A stretch of 7,110 nucleotides of DNA, taken from assembly GCA_020444775.1 (NCBI GenBank), contig JAGRHX010000591.1, positions 1 through 7,110 of the forward strand, written 5' to 3'. This stretch comes from Gammaproteobacteria bacterium. Its GTDB lineage: Bacteria; Pseudomonadota; Gammaproteobacteria; HK1. How positions within the stretch are numbered: the stretch's first letter is position 1; the number at the start of each line of letters is the position of its first letter. Below, piece by piece: positions 7,064 through 7,110 of the stretch. Below the pieces are notes generated by a model. That model was given only the letters and a program-made list of their open reading frames with translations, made no database searches and had not been told where the DNA came from. A program made the position numbers and the translations under genes.

Positions 7064-7110
7064 ACAACTACTGCTGGGAGCCGGTGCGACCATCGCCGAG
7101 GCTATGAGAG
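7046..7110 (+). CDS. Start of an unidentified ORF running off the window
   Basis: The frame opening at ATG 7046 reads MGAGSMTTTAGSRCDHRRGY and is still open at the window end, after 21 full codons. It is supported mainly by the strong Shine-Dalgarno upstream. An in-phase ATG at 7061 (MTTTAGSRCDHRRGYE) is an alternative start with a weaker, closer GGA. The visible residues match no family I recognise. A competing frame from ATG 7018 ends after 29 codons (stop 7105-7107) and has no ribosome binding site. The gene would be transcribed divergently from the XRE gene, with 353 bases between the starts. Too little is visible to be sure it is real. Confidence 0.35.
   Translation, partial: MGAGSMTTTAGSRCDHRRGYE

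Overview
The window is GC-rich, densely packed bacterial DNA. The order ntrX-trkA-trkH, the E. coli-like lengths and motifs of TrkA, TrkH and TrmL, and the base composition suggest a high-GC gammaproteobacterium, perhaps of the Chromatiales/Ectothiorhodospiraceae type. This taxonomic reading is inference, since no rRNA or other phylogenetic marker lies in the window.

Left part (1-4607, all + strand). The window opens inside an NtrX-type response regulator, whose 5' end is cut off at the window edge. It is followed by trkA (K+ uptake regulatory subunit with two NAD-binding RCK halves), trkH (K+-translocating membrane subunit with four selectivity-filter loops) and a small two-repeat TPR protein of unknown function. 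TrkA and TrkH together form the Trk potassium uptake system. The NtrX protein keeps a receiver and a Fis-type DNA-binding domain, but the central AAA+ domain has lost the Walker A lysine, both Walker B acidic residues, the GAFTGA sigma-54 contact loop and one conserved arginine. It is therefore unlikely to work as a normal sigma-54 activator.

Middle part (4643-6140). A class 1 (PyrDB-like) dihydroorotate dehydrogenase on the - strand runs head-to-head with trmL (tRNA 2'-O-methyltransferase) on the + strand. Their ATG start codons overlap in the four bases CATG, so each gene's ribosome binding site and promoter must lie inside the other gene, unless pyrD starts 15 bases further in. A 9-bp hairpin with a GAGA loop follows the trmL stop.

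Right part (6141-7110). This part is looser. It holds an orphan XRE-family repressor-like gene on the - strand, then about 350 bases without a convincing gene. That stretch carries two short direct repeats with 10-11 bp periods, two short palindromes, and a GATCC-based repeat cluster. The cluster contains a strong ribosome binding site and an ATG at 7046, which opens a frame running off the window. This end looks like regulatory or accessory DNA, but nothing in it proves a mobile element. I see no tRNA, rRNA, CRISPR array, insertion sequence or complete novel system.
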